Shown here: one piece after another, positions 1 to 15,674 of the stretch
Numbering within the stretch: the first letter of the stretch is position 1
Layout: the number at the start of each line of letters is the position of its first letter
DNA from: Blastococcus sp. URHD0036
GTDB lineage: Bacteria > Actinomycetota > Actinomycetes > Mycobacteriales > Geodermatophilaceae
Direction: 5' to 3'
NCBI RefSeq assembly: GCF_000701365.1
Contig: NZ_JNIK01000014.1
Coordinates: forward strand, 62,001-126,000
DNA length: 64,000 nt
Notes under the pieces: model-generated
Seen by the model: the letters and a program-made list of their open reading frames with translations, nothing else
What the model was told of the DNA's origin: nothing
Databases searched by the model: none
Position numbers and translations under genes: made by a program

Positions 1-1
1 G

Positions 2-952
2 CTCTCCCGCGTGGAGTGCTCGCGGACGTCGGAGCGCAAGGCCGAGGTGACGGCGCTGCTGCGCTTCTCCGGCGGCCTGCACATCGTGGGCGGCCGGGTG
101 GTCATCGAGGCCGAGCTGGACACCGGCTCGGTCGCCCGACGGCTGCGCCGCGACATCAGCGAGGTCTACGGCTACACCAGCGGGGTCAGCGTGCTGGCCG
201 GCGGCAACATCCGCCGCGGCGTCCGCTACCTGGTGCGCATCGCCAAGCACGGCGAGGGCCTGGCCCGGCAGACCGGCCTGGTCGACCAGCGCGGCCGGCC
301 CGTGCGCGGGCTGCCGCCGTCGGTGGTCTCCGGCGGCATCGGCGACGCCGAGGCGGCCTGGCGCGGTGCGTTCCTCGCCCACGGCTCGCTCACCGAGCCC
401 GGCCGGTCCTCCTCGCTCGAGGTGACCTGCCCGGGTCCCGAGGCCGCGATGGCGCTCGTGGGCGCCGCCCGCCGGCTCGGCATCGCCGCCAAGGCCCGCG
501 AGGTGCGCGGCGCCGACCGCGTGGTGGTCCGGGACGGCGACGCCATCAGCGCGCTGCTCACCCGCATGGGCGCGCACGACGCCGTCCTCGCCTGGGAGGA
601 GCGGCGGATGCGCCGCGAGGTCCGGGCGACGGCCAACCGGCTCGCCAACTTCGACGACGCGAACCTGCGCCGCTCGGCGCGCGCGGCGGTCGCCGCCAGC
701 GCCCGGGTGGAGCGGGCCCTGGAGATCCTGGGCACGGAGGCGCCCGAGCACCTGCTGGTCGCCGGCCGGCTCCGGCTGGAGCACGGGCAGGCCTCGCTGG
801 AGGAGCTGGGCCAGCGCGCCGACCCGCCGATGACCAAGGACGCCGTCGCCGGCCGTATAAGGCGTCTCCTCGCCATGGCCGACAAGCGGGCCAAGGACCT
901 CGGCATCCCCGACACGGAGTCCGTCGTCACCGACGACATGCTCGCCCAGTAG
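2..952 (+). CDS. whiA: Sporulation/cell-division regulator WhiA, 5' end outside window
   Basis: DNA-binding regulator WhiA, which with WhiB controls the switch to sporulation septation in actinobacteria; homologues exist in non-sporulating Gram-positives. The reading frame is open from base 2, so the true start lies upstream of the window. The N-terminal LAGLIDADG-like region is recognisable ([15 protein letters not shown] near the start of the visible part). The C-terminal helix-turn-helix is seen in [12 protein letters not shown] followed by [12 protein letters not shown]. The protein ends DDMLAQ at a TAG. WhiA followed by gap-pgk-tpiA is the usual actinobacterial order; here a GGDEF gene intervenes. 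Family assignment is secure. Confidence 0.95.
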   Translation, partial: LSRVECSRTSERKAEVTALLRFSGGLHIVGGRVVIEAELDTGSVARRLRRDISEVYGYTSGVSVLAGGNIRRGVRYLVRIAKHGEGLARQTGLVDQRGRPVRGLPPSVVSGGIGDAEAAWRGAFLAHGSLTEPGRSSSLEVTCPGPEAAMALVGAARRLGIAAKAREVRGADRVVVRDGDAISALLTRMGAHDAVLAWEERRMRREVRATANRLANFDDANLRRSARAAVAASARVERALEILGTEAPEHLLVAGRLRLEHGQASLEELGQRADPPMTKDAVAGRIRRLLAMADKRAKDLGIPDTESVVTDDMLAQ

Positions 953-958
953 CCGCCG

Positions 959-986
959 CCCGCCTCCCCCTCCGGGGGGAGGCGGG
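959..986 (+). terminator. Stem-loop downstream of whiA
   Basis: Perfect 11-bp inverted repeat, CCCGCCTCCCC (959-969) with GGGGAGGCGGG (976-986), and a 6-base loop, lying 7 bases after the whiA stop. No T-tract follows, as is common for actinobacterial terminators. It probably separates whiA from the diguanylate cyclase gene. Confidence 0.65.
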
Positions 987-1066
987 TGAAGCCGGCCGCC
1001 GTCGCGGTCGATGTCCTCGCGACGAGCGGGCCCGCCCCTGGTGGCCCGCCGGCCGAGAGGACCGGG

Positions 1067-3800
<2,734 letters not shown>

Positions 3801-3805
3801 CGCGG

Positions 3806-5011
3806 ATGCGCTCCCTCGACGACCTCCTGGCCGAGGGCGTCTCGGGTCGGCGCGTGCTCGTGCGCGCCGACCTGAACGTCCCGCTCGACAAGCAGACCCG
3901 TGCGATCACGGACGACGGCCGGATCCGCGCGAGCCTGCCGACCGTCCAGGCCCTGCGGGACGGCGGCGCCCGCGTCGTCGTCGCCGCGCACCTCGGCCGG
4001 CCCACGGGCACGCCGGACCCGCAGTTCTCCCTCGCCCCGGTGGCTGCGCGGCTCGGTGAGCTGCTCAGCACCGAGGTGCCGCTGGCCGCCGACGTGGCCG
4101 GCGACGACGCCCGCGCGAAGGCCGCCGCCCTCGGCGACGGCGACGTGCTCCTCCTGGAGAACGTGCGCTTCGAGGCGGCCGAGACGTCGAAGGACGACGC
4201 CGAGCGGGGGGAGCTGGCCGACCGGCTGGCCGCCCTGGCCGACGTCTACGTCGACGACGCGTTCGGCGCGGTGCACCGCAAGCACGCGTCGGTCTACGAC
4301 GTCGCGCTCCGGCTGCCGCACGTGGCCGGCCGGCTGGTCGCCACCGAACTCGACGTCCTGACCCGGCTGACCGCCGATCCGGCCCGGCCGTACGTGGTGG
4401 TGCTCGGCGGCTCCAAGGTCAGCGACAAGCTCGCGGTCATCGAGGCCCTGCTGCCCAAGGTCGACCGGCTGCTGGTCGGCGGCGGGATGTGCTTCACGTT
4501 CCTCGCCGCGCAGGGGCACGGCGTGGGCAGCTCGCTGCTCGAGGCCGACCAGGTCGACACCTGCCGCCGGCTGCTGGCCGAGGCCGGCGACCGGATCGTG
4601 CTCCCCGTCGACGTCGTCGCCGCCTCGGCGTTCAGCGCCGACGCGGAGACCGCCGTCGTCGACGTCGACGCCATCCCCGACGACCGGATGGGCCTGGACG
4701 TCGGCCCGCGGACCGTCGAGGTCTTCGGCCGCGAGCTCGGCGGTGCCCGCACCGTCTTCTGGAACGGCCCGATGGGCGTGTTCGAGCTGGCCCCCTTCCA
4801 GGCGGGCACGCGAGGGGTCGCCCAGGCGGTCGCCGCGGTCGACGGCCTCTCGGTGGTCGGGGGCGGCGACTCCGCGGCCGCCGTCCGCACGCTGGGACTG
4901 GACGAGGCCGCCTACGGGCATATCAGCACCGGGGGCGGCGCGTCGCTGGAGTACCTCGAGGGCCGGGCGCTGCCCGGCCTGTCGGTGCTGGTCGATGGCG
5001 GGGCCGCCTGA
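3806..5011 (+). CDS. pgk: Phosphoglycerate kinase
   Basis: Transfers phosphate from 1,3-bisphosphoglycerate to ADP, the first ATP-yielding step of glycolysis. 401 residues, normal length. The N-terminal substrate-binding signature [13 protein letters not shown], the conserved GGSKVSDKL in mid-protein and the C-terminal nucleotide-binding GGGDSAAAV and [13 protein letters not shown] are all visible. The frame is open much further upstream inside gap, but ATG 3806 ([11 protein letters not shown]) gives the family N-terminus and lies just after the gap stop. The stop overlaps the tpiA start by one base (TGATG), implying translational coupling. Confidence 0.98.
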   Translation: MRSLDDLLAEGVSGRRVLVRADLNVPLDKQTRAITDDGRIRASLPTVQALRDGGARVVVAAHLGRPTGTPDPQFSLAPVAARLGELLSTEVPLAADVAGDDARAKAAALGDGDVLLLENVRFEAAETSKDDAERGELADRLAALADVYVDDAFGAVHRKHASVYDVALRLPHVAGRLVATELDVLTRLTADPARPYVVVLGGSKVSDKLAVIEALLPKVDRLLVGGGMCFTFLAAQGHGVGSSLLEADQVDTCRRLLAEAGDRIVLPVDVVAASAFSADAETAVVDVDAIPDDRMGLDVGPRTVEVFGRELGGARTVFWNGPMGVFELAPFQAGTRGVAQAVAAVDGLSVVGGGDSAAAVRTLGLDEAAYGHISTGGGASLEYLEGRALPGLSVLVDGGAA

Positions 5012-5820
5012 TGGCCCGCACCCCCGCTCCGGCGAAGCGCGAGGGACGCCGGCCGCTCATCGCCGGCAACTGGAAGATGCACATGACGCATCTGGAGGCC
5101 ATCGGCCTCACCCAGAAGCTCGCGTTCAGCCTCAAGGAGCCGCAGCTCGAGGCCGCCGAGGTCGTCGTGCTGCCGCCGTTCACGGCGCTGCGCAGCGTCC
5201 AGACGCTGGTCACCGGCGACAAGCTGGGCATCGGCTACGGCGCCCAGGACCTCTCGCTGCACGACTCCGGCGCCTACACCGGTGAGGTGAGCGGGGCGAT
5301 GCTCGCCGCGCTGGCCTGCACCTACGTCACGGTGGGGCACTCCGAGCGGCGCGCCCTGCACGGTGAGGACGACGCCGTCGTCGCCGGGAAGGTGCAGGCG
5401 GCCCACCGGCACGGCCTGGTGCCGATCCTCTGCGTGGGCGAGGGCCTGGAGGTCCGCCGGTCCGGCGAGCACGTCGCGCACTGCACCACCCAGCTCGACG
5501 CGGCTCTCGAGGGGCTGACCGCCGAGCAGGTGCAGCGGGTGGTGCTGGCCTACGAGCCGGTCTGGGCGATCGGTACCGGCGAGGTGGCCACCCCCGAGGA
5601 CGCGCAGGAGGTCTGCGGCGCACTCCGGTCCCGGCTCGCCGAGCGTTTCGGCCCGGAGGCGGCCGCAGTCGTCCGTATCCTGTACGGCGGGTCGGTGAAG
5701 GCCGCGAACACGGCCGGGATCCTGGCCGGGCCGGACGTCGACGGTGCGCTCGTCGGTGGTGCCAGCCTGGACGCCGACGAGTTCGCACAGATCTGTCGGA
5801 TCGCCGCCGACGGGAGCTGA
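5011..5820 (+). CDS. tpiA: Triose-phosphate isomerase
   Basis: Interconverts dihydroxyacetone phosphate and glyceraldehyde-3-phosphate. 269 residues, slightly longer than usual because of a short basic N-terminal lead ([14 protein letters not shown]). Catalytic residues are all visible: Lys22 in AGNWKMH, His110 in GHSERR and Glu182 in [11 protein letters not shown]. The phosphate-binding YGGSVKAAN and the C-terminal GALVGGASL are present. It overlaps the pgk stop by one base and closes the gap-pgk-tpiA operon. In many actinobacteria secG follows directly; here a solute-binding protein gene lies between. Confidence 0.98.
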   Translation: MARTPAPAKREGRRPLIAGNWKMHMTHLEAIGLTQKLAFSLKEPQLEAAEVVVLPPFTALRSVQTLVTGDKLGIGYGAQDLSLHDSGAYTGEVSGAMLAALACTYVTVGHSERRALHGEDDAVVAGKVQAAHRHGLVPILCVGEGLEVRRSGEHVAHCTTQLDAALEGLTAEQVQRVVLAYEPVWAIGTGEVATPEDAQEVCGALRSRLAERFGPEAAAVVRILYGGSVKAANTAGILAGPDVDGALVGGASLDADEFAQICRIAADGS

Positions 5821-5852
5821 TCGCTCCCGCACGGGGTGGGGGAGCGGGGGAC

Positions 5853-7655
5853 GTGGGCAGCAGCGCGCTGGAACGGGTGGCCGAGCGGCGCCCGCCCTGG
5901 CTGCGCGGCATCCTCGGCCGGGTCCTCGGCCTGGCCGTCGTCCTCGTGCTCGTCGTCGCCGTGGTGGTCAGCTGTAGCGGCGGTCGCGACGCCGGGGCCG
6001 CCGTCCCGGTCCACGGCGACGGTCCGGACGCCGGCCTCGACGGCGTCCGGGCCCCGTCGGACGCCGAGGGCGGCACCCTGCGCGTGGTCGCCGGCGAGAT
6101 CGACAGCCTCGACCCGCAGCGCTCCTACGCGCCCGGGGTCTGGAACCTCATGCGGCTGTACACCCGCACGCTGGTCACCTGGTCCCCGGTGCCGGGGGAG
6201 ACCGACACCCTCGTGCCGGACCTGGCCACCGACACCGGGACCACCGACGACAACGGCCTGACCTGGACGTTCACCCTCCGCGAGGGGGTGCGCTTCGAGA
6301 ACGAGCAGCCCATCACCTCGCGCGACGTGAAGTACGGCATCGAGCGGTCGTTCGCCTCCGACGTCGTGGTCGGCGGGCCGATCCGCGCCGTGGAGCTGCT
6401 CGACGACCCGGCGAACCCCTATCCCGGGCCCTACCAGGACGAGGCCGCGGACCGGCTGGGCCTGCCGGCGATCGAGACCCCGGACGACCGGACGCTGGTC
6501 TTCCGGCTCCGGGCCGCCACCCCCGACTTCCCGTCCGTGCTCGCGCTGCCCTCCAGCAGCCCGGTGCCGATCGCGGCCGACACCGGCGCGGGCTACGGCG
6601 CCGACCCGGTCAGCTCCGGCCCCTACGCCATCACGTCGGTCGACGCGCAGACCGGCATCGTGCTCGACCGCAACCCGCAGTGGGACCCGGCCACCGACGA
6701 CGTCCGCACCGCGCTGCCGGACCAGGTCGTCGTCCGGACCGGGCTCTCCGGGCTGGAGCGGGACCAGGCGCTGCTCGCCGGGTCGGCGGACGTCGACATC
6801 TCGGCCACCGGCGTCCAGCGGGTCACCCAGGCCCGGCTGGCCGACGGCGAGAGCGGCGGCGTGCCGCTGGAGGACCGGGTGGACGAGGTCCCGACGGGAG
6901 CGGTCCGGGTGCTGGCGCTGCCCACCGACGTGGCGCCCATGGACAACGCGGACTGCCGGGCGGCGGTGGCCGCGGCGGTCGACCGCGGGGGAGTGCAGCG
7001 CGCCCTCGGGGGGAGCGCCGACGCACGGACCACCTCGCGGTTGTGGCCGGCCGGGCTCGAGGGCGGTCCCGACGGTTCCGACGCCGGGCCGGACCCCGAC
7101 GCGGCGCGTGGGTCGCTGGCCGCCTGCGGGCAGCCGGAGGGCTTCAGCACCGTGCTGGCCGTGGTCGACGCCCCGGCGAGCGTCGCGGTCGCCGAGGAGC
7201 TGGCCGACCAGCTCGCCGAGATCGGGATCACCGTCGAGGTCCGGGCGCTGCCGGCCGCCACCTTCTACGCCCGCGACGTGGGCGACCCCGACAACGTGCG
7301 CGCCCAGGGCTTCGGGATGGTGCTCGCCACGTGGACGGCGCTGGTGCCGACGCCGTCGGCCTTCCTGGTCCCGCTGGTGGACGGCCGGTCGGTGAGCCGG
7401 GTCGGCAACACCAACTACGCCCGCCTCGCCGACCCGGCCGTCGACGCGCTGGTCGACGCCGCCGTCGCGGCGGGCACGGACGCCGACGCCGCACGGGGCC
7501 CCTGGCGCGAGGTGGCGACCGGGGCCGGCGCGACCGGGGCCTACATCCCCCTCGCCGAGGCGCAGCTGCAGCTGCTGGCCGGTCAGCGGCTGCGCAACGG
7601 CGTGGTCATGGCGCAGTACAGCAGCTACGACCTCGCCACCGCCGGGGTGCGCTGA
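5853..7655 (+). CDS. Lipoprotein solute-binding protein, family 5 (peptide-type)
   Basis: Extracytoplasmic substrate-binding component of an ABC importer of the oligopeptide/nickel family 5, anchored as a lipoprotein. The N-terminus has a basic stretch, a hydrophobic helix (about 25-39) and a lipobox VVSC with Cys41. The SBP family 5 start is seen in GGTLRVVAGEIDSLDPQ and in DLATDTGTTDDNGLTWTF, followed by TFTLREGVRFENEQP and SRDVKYGIERSF. No permease or ATPase genes are adjacent, so it is an orphan that must pair with a transporter elsewhere or act as a receptor. It starts 32 bases after tpiA, probably in the same transcript. The substrate cannot be told from sequence. Confidence 0.88.
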   Translation: MGSSALERVAERRPPWLRGILGRVLGLAVVLVLVVAVVVSCSGGRDAGAAVPVHGDGPDAGLDGVRAPSDAEGGTLRVVAGEIDSLDPQRSYAPGVWNLMRLYTRTLVTWSPVPGETDTLVPDLATDTGTTDDNGLTWTFTLREGVRFENEQPITSRDVKYGIERSFASDVVVGGPIRAVELLDDPANPYPGPYQDEAADRLGLPAIETPDDRTLVFRLRAATPDFPSVLALPSSSPVPIAADTGAGYGADPVSSGPYAITSVDAQTGIVLDRNPQWDPATDDVRTALPDQVVVRTGLSGLERDQALLAGSADVDISATGVQRVTQARLADGESGGVPLEDRVDEVPTGAVRVLALPTDVAPMDNADCRAAVAAAVDRGGVQRALGGSADARTTSRLWPAGLEGGPDGSDAGPDPDAARGSLAACGQPEGFSTVLAVVDAPASVAVAEELADQLAEIGITVEVRALPAATFYARDVGDPDNVRAQGFGMVLATWTALVPTPSAFLVPLVDGRSVSRVGNTNYARLADPAVDALVDAAVAAGTDADAARGPWREVATGAGATGAYIPLAEAQLQLLAGQRLRNGVVMAQYSSYDLATAGVR

Positions 7656-7711
7656 GCCCCTGCGCCGCGGCGGTGCGGAGTGCTGGCCGGCCGCTCGGTT
7701 ACGCTGGACGC

Positions 7712-7945
7712 ATGGTCGAGCTCGGTCTGAACGTGGTGCTGGTGCTCACCAGCGTGCTCCTCGTGGTGCTGATCCTCCTGCACCGCGGGAAGGGCGGCGG
7801 CCTGTCCTCGATGTTCGGCGGGGCCGCGTCCTCGTCGCTGTCCGGGTCCTCGGTCGTGGAGAAGAACCTCAACCGGCTCACCGTCATCACCGGCCTGATC
7901 TGGGCGGTCTGCGTCGTCGGTATCGGGATCCTCCTCAAGGTCTGA
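7712..7945 (+). CDS. secG: Preprotein translocase subunit SecG
   Basis: Small membrane subunit of the SecYEG channel. 77 residues with two transmembrane helices (about 5-23 and 55-75) joined by a glycine/serine-rich cytoplasmic loop containing GKGGGLSSMFGGA, the SecG hallmark. The ATG at 7712 gives the expected family N-terminus; the long upstream open frame overlaps the solute-binding protein gene and is a shadow. Position after tpiA and before rbpA is typical of actinobacteria. Confidence 0.95.
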   Translation: MVELGLNVVLVLTSVLLVVLILLHRGKGGGLSSMFGGAASSSLSGSSVVEKNLNRLTVITGLIWAVCVVGIGILLKV

Positions 7946-8025
7946 GCGCCCGCGGCACGGCTCCGGGTCGAATCCGGGGCGAAAACGTGACCAAGAACGC
8001 CGTCCCCGGGTTTTAGACTCCCGTC

Positions 8026-8046
8026 GGTGGCGCGTCCGGCGCCACC
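8026..8046 (+). promoter_or_regulatory. Stem-loop in the rbpA leader
   Basis: Perfect 8-bp stem GGTGGCGC (8026-8033) and GCGCCACC (8039-8046) with loop GTCCG, ending 21 bases before the rbpA start. TAGACT at 8014-8019 just upstream could be a -10 element, which would put the hairpin near the very 5' end of the mRNA. It could also be a weak secG terminator. Function is inferred only from position. Confidence 0.35.
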
Positions 8047-8067
8047 GTGGCTTGAGTGGGGGCGCTC

Positions 8068-8409
8068 GTGGCTGGTGGTAATGCGATCCGGGGCACCCGG
8101 GTCGGAGCAGGTCCGATGGGCGAGGCCGAGCGCGGCGAGACCGCTCCGCGCAACCGGGTGGCCTTCTGGTGCGCCCAGAGGCACGAGACCCGGGTCTCGT
8201 TCGCCTCGGACGCCGACGTCCCGGAGCTGTGGGACTGCCCGCGCTGCGGGCTCCCGGCCGGTCAGGACCAGGCGGCGCCGCCGCCGGCACCGCGCAACGA
8301 GCCGTACAAGACGCATCTGGCCTACGTGCGCGAGCGGCGCACCGACGCCGACGGTGACGCGCTGCTCGAGGAGGCCCTCGCCAAGCTCCGGGCCCGCCGC
8401 GGGGCCTAG
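8068..8409 (+). CDS. rbpA: RNA polymerase-binding protein RbpA
   Basis: Actinobacterial general transcription factor that binds the housekeeping sigma factor and core RNA polymerase and stabilises open complexes. 113 residues. The N-terminal tail MAGGNAIRGTRVGAGPMGE is characteristic. The central zinc-binding fold uses CAQRH and CPRCG, and the C-terminal sigma-interaction helix is near KTHLAYVRERR. GTG 8068 restores the family N-terminus; an in-frame GTG 12 bases upstream would add four non-conserved residues. The stop overlaps the convergent pgl stop by 3 bases, so the two genes meet tail to tail. Confidence 0.96.
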   Translation: MAGGNAIRGTRVGAGPMGEAERGETAPRNRVAFWCAQRHETRVSFASDADVPELWDCPRCGLPAGQDQAAPPPAPRNEPYKTHLAYVRERRTDADGDALLEEALAKLRARRGA

Positions 8410-9254
8410 CCTCCGTCGGCTCCCGGCAGGACCCGGCCGCCAGGCCCGGGCAGCCGGCTCGCGGCGGCCGCGTCGAGCAGCCACCGGGTGGCCTGCCGGC
8501 CCCGCGCGCCGGCGGCCGGCAGGTCCTCGCGCGCGGCGCCGCCCAGCGCTCCCGCAACGGCCTCGGCCTTCCCCTCGCCGGACACGATCAGCCAGACCTC
8601 CTCGGCGGCGGTGATCGCCGGGAAGCCGAGGCTGACGCGGGTCGGTGGGGGCTTGGGGCAGTCGTGGACCGCCACCACCGGCCGCTCGTCCCGGACGGCC
8701 GGGGAGTCCGGGAAGATCGACGCGACGTGCCCCTCGGGCCCCATGCCGAGCAGCAGCACGTCGAACCGCGGCAGGTCCCGGCCCTCCGGCGCCGCGGCCG
8801 CCAGCTGACCGGCGTACCAGTCCGCGGCCTCCTCGGGGGTGCCGAAGCCGGCGTCGGAGGCGGGCATCGCGTGCACCCGCTCGGCCGGTACGCCCACCGG
8901 GTCGAGCAGTGCCTCGCGCGCGCCGCCCTCGTTGCGCTCGGGGTCGTCGGCGGGCACGAAGCGCTCGTCGCCCCACCAGACGTCGACCGCGGACCAGTCG
9001 ACGTCCTGACCGGGTGCGGGCTCGGCCGCCAGCCCGGCCACGTGCCGCAGCACCGCGGTCCCGACCCCGCCGCCGGTGAGGACGACGGAGGCGGTCCCGT
9101 GTACCGCCTGCGCCGCGGCCAGCCGGGCTGCCAGGGCCGCGGCCACCGCGCGGGCGAGCACGTCGGCGTCCGGCTCGACGACGATGTCGGGAACGGGCCG
9201 GCCGTCATCGCCGCCGAGCTCACCGGCGATCCGGTCGCCGGGGCTGAGACTCAT
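8406..9254 (-). CDS. pgl: 6-phosphogluconolactonase
   Basis: Hydrolyses 6-phosphogluconolactone to 6-phosphogluconate in the oxidative pentose-phosphate pathway. 282 residues. The DevB-type family is shown by VVLTGGGVGTAVLRHVA, VWWGDERFVPADDPERNEGG, DVLLLGMGPEGHVASIFPDS and the late RVSLGFPAI. Its start overlaps the opcA stop by 4 bases, so it is the last gene of the tkt-tal-zwf-opcA-pgl operon. It meets rbpA tail to tail. Confidence 0.96.
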   Translation of the reverse strand: MSLSPGDRIAGELGGDDGRPVPDIVVEPDADVLARAVAAALAARLAAAQAVHGTASVVLTGGGVGTAVLRHVAGLAAEPAPGQDVDWSAVDVWWGDERFVPADDPERNEGGAREALLDPVGVPAERVHAMPASDAGFGTPEEAADWYAGQLAAAAPEGRDLPRFDVLLLGMGPEGHVASIFPDSPAVRDERPVVAVHDCPKPPPTRVSLGFPAITAAEEVWLIVSGEGKAEAVAGALGGAAREDLPAAGARGRQATRWLLDAAAASRLPGPGGRVLPGADGG

Positions 9255-10402
9255 GCGACCGGAGCCGAGGGGTCGGCCGGCTCGGGGGCGTTCCGCTCGC
9301 CGTTGAGCGCCGCCTCGTCGTCTCCCTCGGAGTCGCTGGGCACGGTCGGTGCGGGGTCGGCGGCCCGGCCGTCGCCCGCGCCGTTCGCGTCGGGGTCGCG
9401 GTCGTCACCGGGACGGGCCGGGTCGAACCAGACGTGCTCGCGGACCGCGGACCGGGCGGACAGCCCGGTCTCACCCGTCGCGGCCTCGAGCGCCTCGGCG
9501 TAGGGCTCGTCCGGGTCCAGCCGGCGGAGCTCCTCCCCGAGCAGGTCACCCAGCGGCCGCTCGGGCAGGGACACGGTCGCGTCGGGCCGGTAGGGCTGGG
9601 TGAGCACGGCCCCGCCCCGCCGGTCGGCGCGGACCGCGACCTCCTCGCCCTGGTCCAGCTGGAGCAGGACGGCGTCCACCCCGCTGGGGCCCGGCCGGCG
9701 GGGGCCCTCGACGACCTCCACCGGGCTGCCGCAGCGCGAAGTCAGCCAGCCCGCCAGCAGCCGCGCCGACGCGTTGCCCGGGTCACCCTCGACGCGCCCG
9801 CCCAGCACCTGCACGGCGTCCCCGCGGCGTCCGGAGACCGCGTCGAGCGTGGAGGTCAGGGCGGACCGCCACGGGGTGCTGCGCGTCCAGGCGAGGTCGG
9901 TGTCGCCGGGGGCGTAGTCGGCGGCCCGCACGCGCAGGGCGGTCAGGTGCTCGTCGGCCAGGGAGCTGTCGGTGATCCGGCGGTCGGCGATCACGGCCAG
10001 CGCGTCGGTCGCCATGTGCTCGGGTGCGGGCGCGTGCCACCAGGCGACGACGGGGGCGTCGGCGGCCAGCAGCGGCAGCACGACGGACTCGGCGTGCAGC
10101 GCCAGGCGGCCGTACATGCGCATCACCACGGCCTCGCCGGGGCCGAGCCGGCCGCCGATGAGGACCTCGGCGTCGAGGCGGGGGAGCGGGGCGTCGATCT
10201 GCCGCCGGACGACGACGAGGATCCGGCAGGGGTGCTGCGCGGCGGCGGCCGTCGCGGCCTCCTCGGCCTCGGCCACGCGTGCCTCGTCGGCGACCACGAC
10301 CAGCGTGAGCGCGACGCCGGAGAGCACCGCGCCGCCGGTCCGCCGCTGCGCGGCCAGTTCCTTGACGACGGCCGAGCCGGTGGTGTCCCAGAGCGTGGTC
10401 AT
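9251..10402 (-). CDS. opcA: Glucose-6-phosphate dehydrogenase assembly protein OpcA
   Basis: OpcA activates or helps assemble glucose-6-phosphate dehydrogenase; the family is shared by cyanobacteria and actinobacteria. 383 residues. The family features are the N-terminal MTTLWDTTGSAVVKELAAQR, HPCRILVVV and ADAPVVAWWHAPAP. The last 60 residues are acidic and proline-rich, with low complexity. It lies 34 bases after zwf and overlaps pgl by 4 bases, in keeping with its role beside the enzyme it serves. Confidence 0.95.
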   Translation of the reverse strand: MTTLWDTTGSAVVKELAAQRRTGGAVLSGVALTLVVVADEARVAEAEEAATAAAAQHPCRILVVVRRQIDAPLPRLDAEVLIGGRLGPGEAVVMRMYGRLALHAESVVLPLLAADAPVVAWWHAPAPEHMATDALAVIADRRITDSSLADEHLTALRVRAADYAPGDTDLAWTRSTPWRSALTSTLDAVSGRRGDAVQVLGGRVEGDPGNASARLLAGWLTSRCGSPVEVVEGPRRPGPSGVDAVLLQLDQGEEVAVRADRRGGAVLTQPYRPDATVSLPERPLGDLLGEELRRLDPDEPYAEALEAATGETGLSARSAVREHVWFDPARPGDDRDPDANGAGDGRAADPAPTVPSDSEGDDEAALNGERNAPEPADPSAPVA

Positions 10403-10436
10403 GCGGTCTCCTGGGGTCGGGTCGGTGGGGAGCCGG

Positions 10437-11954
<1,518 letters not shown>

Positions 11955-11996
11955 GTGGCCGTCCTACCGGTCAGGGGATGAGCGCGCACGGCACCG

Positions 11997-13103
11997 TCAC
12001 TTCTTGTCCTCGAGCTCGCTCTTCACCGACGCGGTGAGCTCGTCCCACGAGTCGACGAACTTCTGCACGCCCTCGTCCTCGAGGACCCGGAAGACGTCGT
12101 CCAGGTCCACGCCGGCGTCGGCGACCGACGTCATGACGGCCGCGGCGTCGTCGTAGGACTTCTGGACCGGCGTGCCCGGGCTGCCGTGGTCGGCGTAGGC
12201 CTTGAGGGTCTTCTCCGGCATCGTGTTCACGGTGCCGGGGGCGATGAGCTCGGCGACGTAGAGCGTGTCCGGAAGCTCGGGGTTCTTCACGCCGGTCGAG
12301 GCCCACAGCGGCCGCTGGGGACGGGCGCCCTTCGCCTCCAGCGCCTTCCAGCGGTCGGAGGTGAACACCTCCTCGTAGGCCTGGTAGGCCAGCTGCGCGT
12401 TGGCCACCCCGGCCTTGCTCTTCAGCGAGGCGTCGGCGCCGGCCTTGTCCAGCCGCTTGTCGATCTCGGTGTCGACGCGCGACACGAAGAACGACGCCAC
12501 CGAGGCGATCCCCGACAGGTCGGCGTCGGCGTCGTCGGCCAGCCGCTCCTCGAGGCCGGACAGGTACGCGTCCATGACCTCGCGGTACCGGTCGGGGCTG
12601 AAGATCAGGGTGACGTTGACGCTGATGCCGCGGCGGATCGACGTCTGGATGGCCGCGAGGCCCTCCTGGGTCGCCGGGATCTTGATGTAGAGGTTGGGCC
12701 GGTCGACCAGCCACCACAGGTGGGCCGCCTCGGCGGCGGTGGCGTCGGTGTCGTGCGCCAGTCCCGGCGCGACCTCCAGCGACACCCGCCCGTCACCGGG
12801 CTGGCGCTGCGCGACGGGCGCGAGCAGGTCGCAGGCGTCGCGGACGTCGGCCGCGGTGATCGTCCGCAGCGCCTCCTCGACGCTCACGCTGCGGACGGCC
12901 AGCGCGTGCAGCTGGTCGTCGTAGGAGTCCGACCCGCTGATCGCCGCGGCGAAGATGGTCGGGTTGGTGGTCACGCCGACGACGCTGTACTCGTCGACCA
13001 GCGACTGCAGGTTGCCGCTGCGGATCCGGTCGCGGGAGAGGTCGTCGAGCCAGACGGCCACCCCGGCTCGGGACAGCTCCGCGAGGTTCTCGTTCTGGGC
13101 CAT
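11997..13103 (-). CDS. tal: Transaldolase
   Basis: Transfers a dihydroxyacetone unit between sugar phosphates in the non-oxidative pentose-phosphate pathway. 368 residues, matching the longer actinobacterial/cyanobacterial transaldolases. [14 protein letters not shown] is the N-terminal signature; the Schiff-base lysine is Lys141 in NLYIKIPAT. The frame is open 75 bases further upstream, but ATG 13103 has GAAAGG upstream and gives the normal N-terminus [10 protein letters not shown]. It lies 31 bases after tkt. Confidence 0.97.
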   Translation of the reverse strand: MAQNENLAELSRAGVAVWLDDLSRDRIRSGNLQSLVDEYSVVGVTTNPTIFAAAISGSDSYDDQLHALAVRSVSVEEALRTITAADVRDACDLLAPVAQRQPGDGRVSLEVAPGLAHDTDATAAEAAHLWWLVDRPNLYIKIPATQEGLAAIQTSIRRGISVNVTLIFSPDRYREVMDAYLSGLEERLADDADADLSGIASVASFFVSRVDTEIDKRLDKAGADASLKSKAGVANAQLAYQAYEEVFTSDRWKALEAKGARPQRPLWASTGVKNPELPDTLYVAELIAPGTVNTMPEKTLKAYADHGSPGTPVQKSYDDAAAVMTSVADAGVDLDDVFRVLEDEGVQKFVDSWDELTASVKSELEDKK

Positions 13104-13134
13104 GTCAGATGCCTTTCGTGGTCGGTCCGCGGCC

Positions 13135-15354
<2,220 letters not shown>

Positions 15355-15674
15355 CGTGGCGGTGCTCCTCGGGTCGGCCGGTCGGTCGCGCCAGGTCGGG
15401 GGTGCCGAGCCCGGCTGCGGATGGGTGTCTGGGGTGTGCCCGGCCGGACCGGGCCCCGGTCCCGACGCCGGACCGACGACTGCGCCGTCGTCGACCCCGT
15501 CGTCGCGACCCGGCCCTACCCGCTGCACCCGCAGCACCAACCTGTCCGACCCTAGTCATCGGTGCCGGGGCACCGGGCGGGCGCGGGCTACAGTGGGCGC
15601 GTTCGACTGCCGGCCGGAAGGGACCCCGTGCTGTCTCGGTGTCCGGTGGACCCCACCGTTCGGGAGGTCACCCG
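15355..15674. promoter_or_regulatory. Divergent tkt/ctaB intergenic region
   Basis: 320 bases with no credible gene. A TAGGGT on the minus strand (complement of 15549-15554) could be the -10 of the tkt operon, and TACAGT at 15589-15594 on the plus strand could be the -10 of ctaB. Neither has a clear -35. The leader between 15354 and about 15545 is long for tkt, but I found no recognisable riboswitch in it. Confidence 0.4.
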
